Source: Anabaena sp. CRKS33 (lineage in GTDB: Bacteria > Cyanobacteriota > Cyanobacteriia > Cyanobacteriales > Nostocaceae). Taken from it: a stretch of 35,641 nucleotides of DNA. Below the pieces are notes generated by a model, which searched no databases, was not told the origin of the DNA, and worked only from the letters and a program-made list of their open reading frames with translations. A program made the position numbers and the translations under genes. Position 1 is the first letter of the stretch; each line of letters starts with the position of its first letter. Shown in pieces: positions 34,888 to 35,641 of the stretch. The DNA lies in the NCBI GenBank assembly GCA_001672075.1, contig LJOT01000012.1:1-35641 (forward strand), read 5' to 3'.

Positions 34888-35574
34888 ATGCAGCACGAAA
34901 CCCAACTAAGTCTCTTTGATAACTCTAGTTTAAACCAGCGATCGCTAATTCCTGTCAATGGACAAATTCCCATTGTCGCCGGAACTTATGAGAATATGGG
35001 AGAATTAGAAAAACACTGTCATAACTGTCACCGTTGTCCATTAGCAGCAAACCGGACTCATGCTGTAGTAGGCCGTGGTAACCCCCAAGCCGAAATTATG
35101 ATTATCGGGGAAGCACCGGGAAAAAACGAAGACGAAACAGGTTTACCATTCGTTGGTAGATCAGGACAATTATTAGAAAACATCTTAGCATCAGTTAGAC
35201 TAAATACAGATACAGATATATATATAGCCAATATTTGTAAGTGTAGACCACCGGAAAATCGCGTCCCTACAGGAGAAGAAATAGCGGCTTGTAAACCATA
35301 TTTATTAGAGCAAATTCGCTTAGTTAATCCAAAAATCATTTTATTGACAGGTGCAACCTCAGTGAAAAGTGTCATTGGAGACAAACGACCTATTACTAAA
35401 ATTCGTGGTCAATGGCTAGAATGGGCAGGACGTTTATGTATGCCTATTTTTCATCCCTCCTACTTATTGCGTAACCCTTCGCGGGAACAGGGAGCGCCTA
35501 AATGGCTAATGTGGCAAGATATACAGACAGTCCGTGATAAGCTGGATGAAATCAAAACAAAAGACAAAAATTAA
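34888..35574 (+). CDS. Family-4 uracil-DNA glycosylase (iron-sulfur type)
   Basis: The 228-residue enzyme removes uracil from DNA to start base-excision repair. It has the four Fe-S cysteines at 47, 50, 119 and 135, in the CxxC...C-x15-C spacing of thermophilic family-4 UDGs; the active-site motif GEAPGKNEDETGLPFVG (74-90); and HPSYLLR near the C-terminus. The first 30 residues are a variable extension with a QLSLF motif, which resembles clamp-binding QxxLF peptides. A HIP1 octamer lies within the first 60 bp. It stands alone on this strand, near the right edge. Confidence 0.93.
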   Translation: MQHETQLSLFDNSSLNQRSLIPVNGQIPIVAGTYENMGELEKHCHNCHRCPLAANRTHAVVGRGNPQAEIMIIGEAPGKNEDETGLPFVGRSGQLLENILASVRLNTDTDIYIANICKCRPPENRVPTGEEIAACKPYLLEQIRLVNPKIILLTGATSVKSVIGDKRPITKIRGQWLEWAGRLCMPIFHPSYLLRNPSREQGAPKWLMWQDIQTVRDKLDEIKTKDKN

Positions 35575-35641
35575 GCATTACATCACCAATTACCATCTTT
35601 AACTCGTCAATACTCCTGTAACTTGGTAAAGTTAGAAAATC

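Overview
The window comes from a cyanobacterium, very probably a filamentous Nostocales (Anabaena/Nostoc/Dolichospermum type). The reasons are: chlB and chlD genes for chlorophyll synthesis; many HIP1 octamers (GCGATCGC, one overlapping the chlD start codon); AT-rich DNA; heptanucleotide tandem repeats of the STRR type; Uma2-family genes; and a giant hybrid Ser/Thr-His kinase. I see no tRNA, rRNA or CRISPR array.

Layout. 1-1150 (-) is the N-terminal part of chlB, running off the left edge. 1414-5199 (+) is a tight three-gene unit: an asparagine-synthase-like protein, an ABC-type AAA ATPase and an HNH-like nuclease; the last two look like a Septu (PtuA/PtuB) defence pair. Converging on it is a five-gene operon on the minus strand (16263 to 5223): a 2048-residue kinase/AAA/GAF/histidine kinase/receiver protein, a one-pass membrane protein, a second asparagine-synthase-like protein, a fold-III PLP-decarboxylase homologue lacking its PLP lysine, and a zinc-ribbon/membrane/Toprim-like protein. 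A decayed end of a third asparagine-synthase-like gene lies just upstream of the kinase. One intact and one broken Uma2 gene follow. This stretch between chlB and chlD looks like an accessory island.

18193-27825 is mostly housekeeping: chlD, a Ski2-like RNA helicase, a tRNA-dihydrouridine synthase, a TPR protein and a class-A beta-lactamase-like serine hydrolase, with tandem repeats between them. 27826-31223 is gene-poor. It holds a 69-residue Cys-rich peptide gene with a strong ribosome binding site and a 5'-truncated IS607-type element. The tnpA remnant of that element is split by a 103-bp inverted-repeat (MITE-like) insertion in a TA site; removing the insertion on paper restores the reading frame down to an ATGA overlap with tnpB. 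31224-35574 (+) holds an NlpC/P60 cell-wall peptidase, a membrane-anchored GT2 glycosyltransferase, an MFS transporter, a small hypothetical protein and a family-4 uracil-DNA glycosylase.

The best candidate for an undescribed system is the convergent pair of units at 1414-16263. It combines two asparagine-synthase-like ATP-pyrophosphatases without glutaminase cysteines, a PLP-enzyme homologue without catalytic residues, a Septu-like pair and a signalling kinase. Whether they act together is inference.
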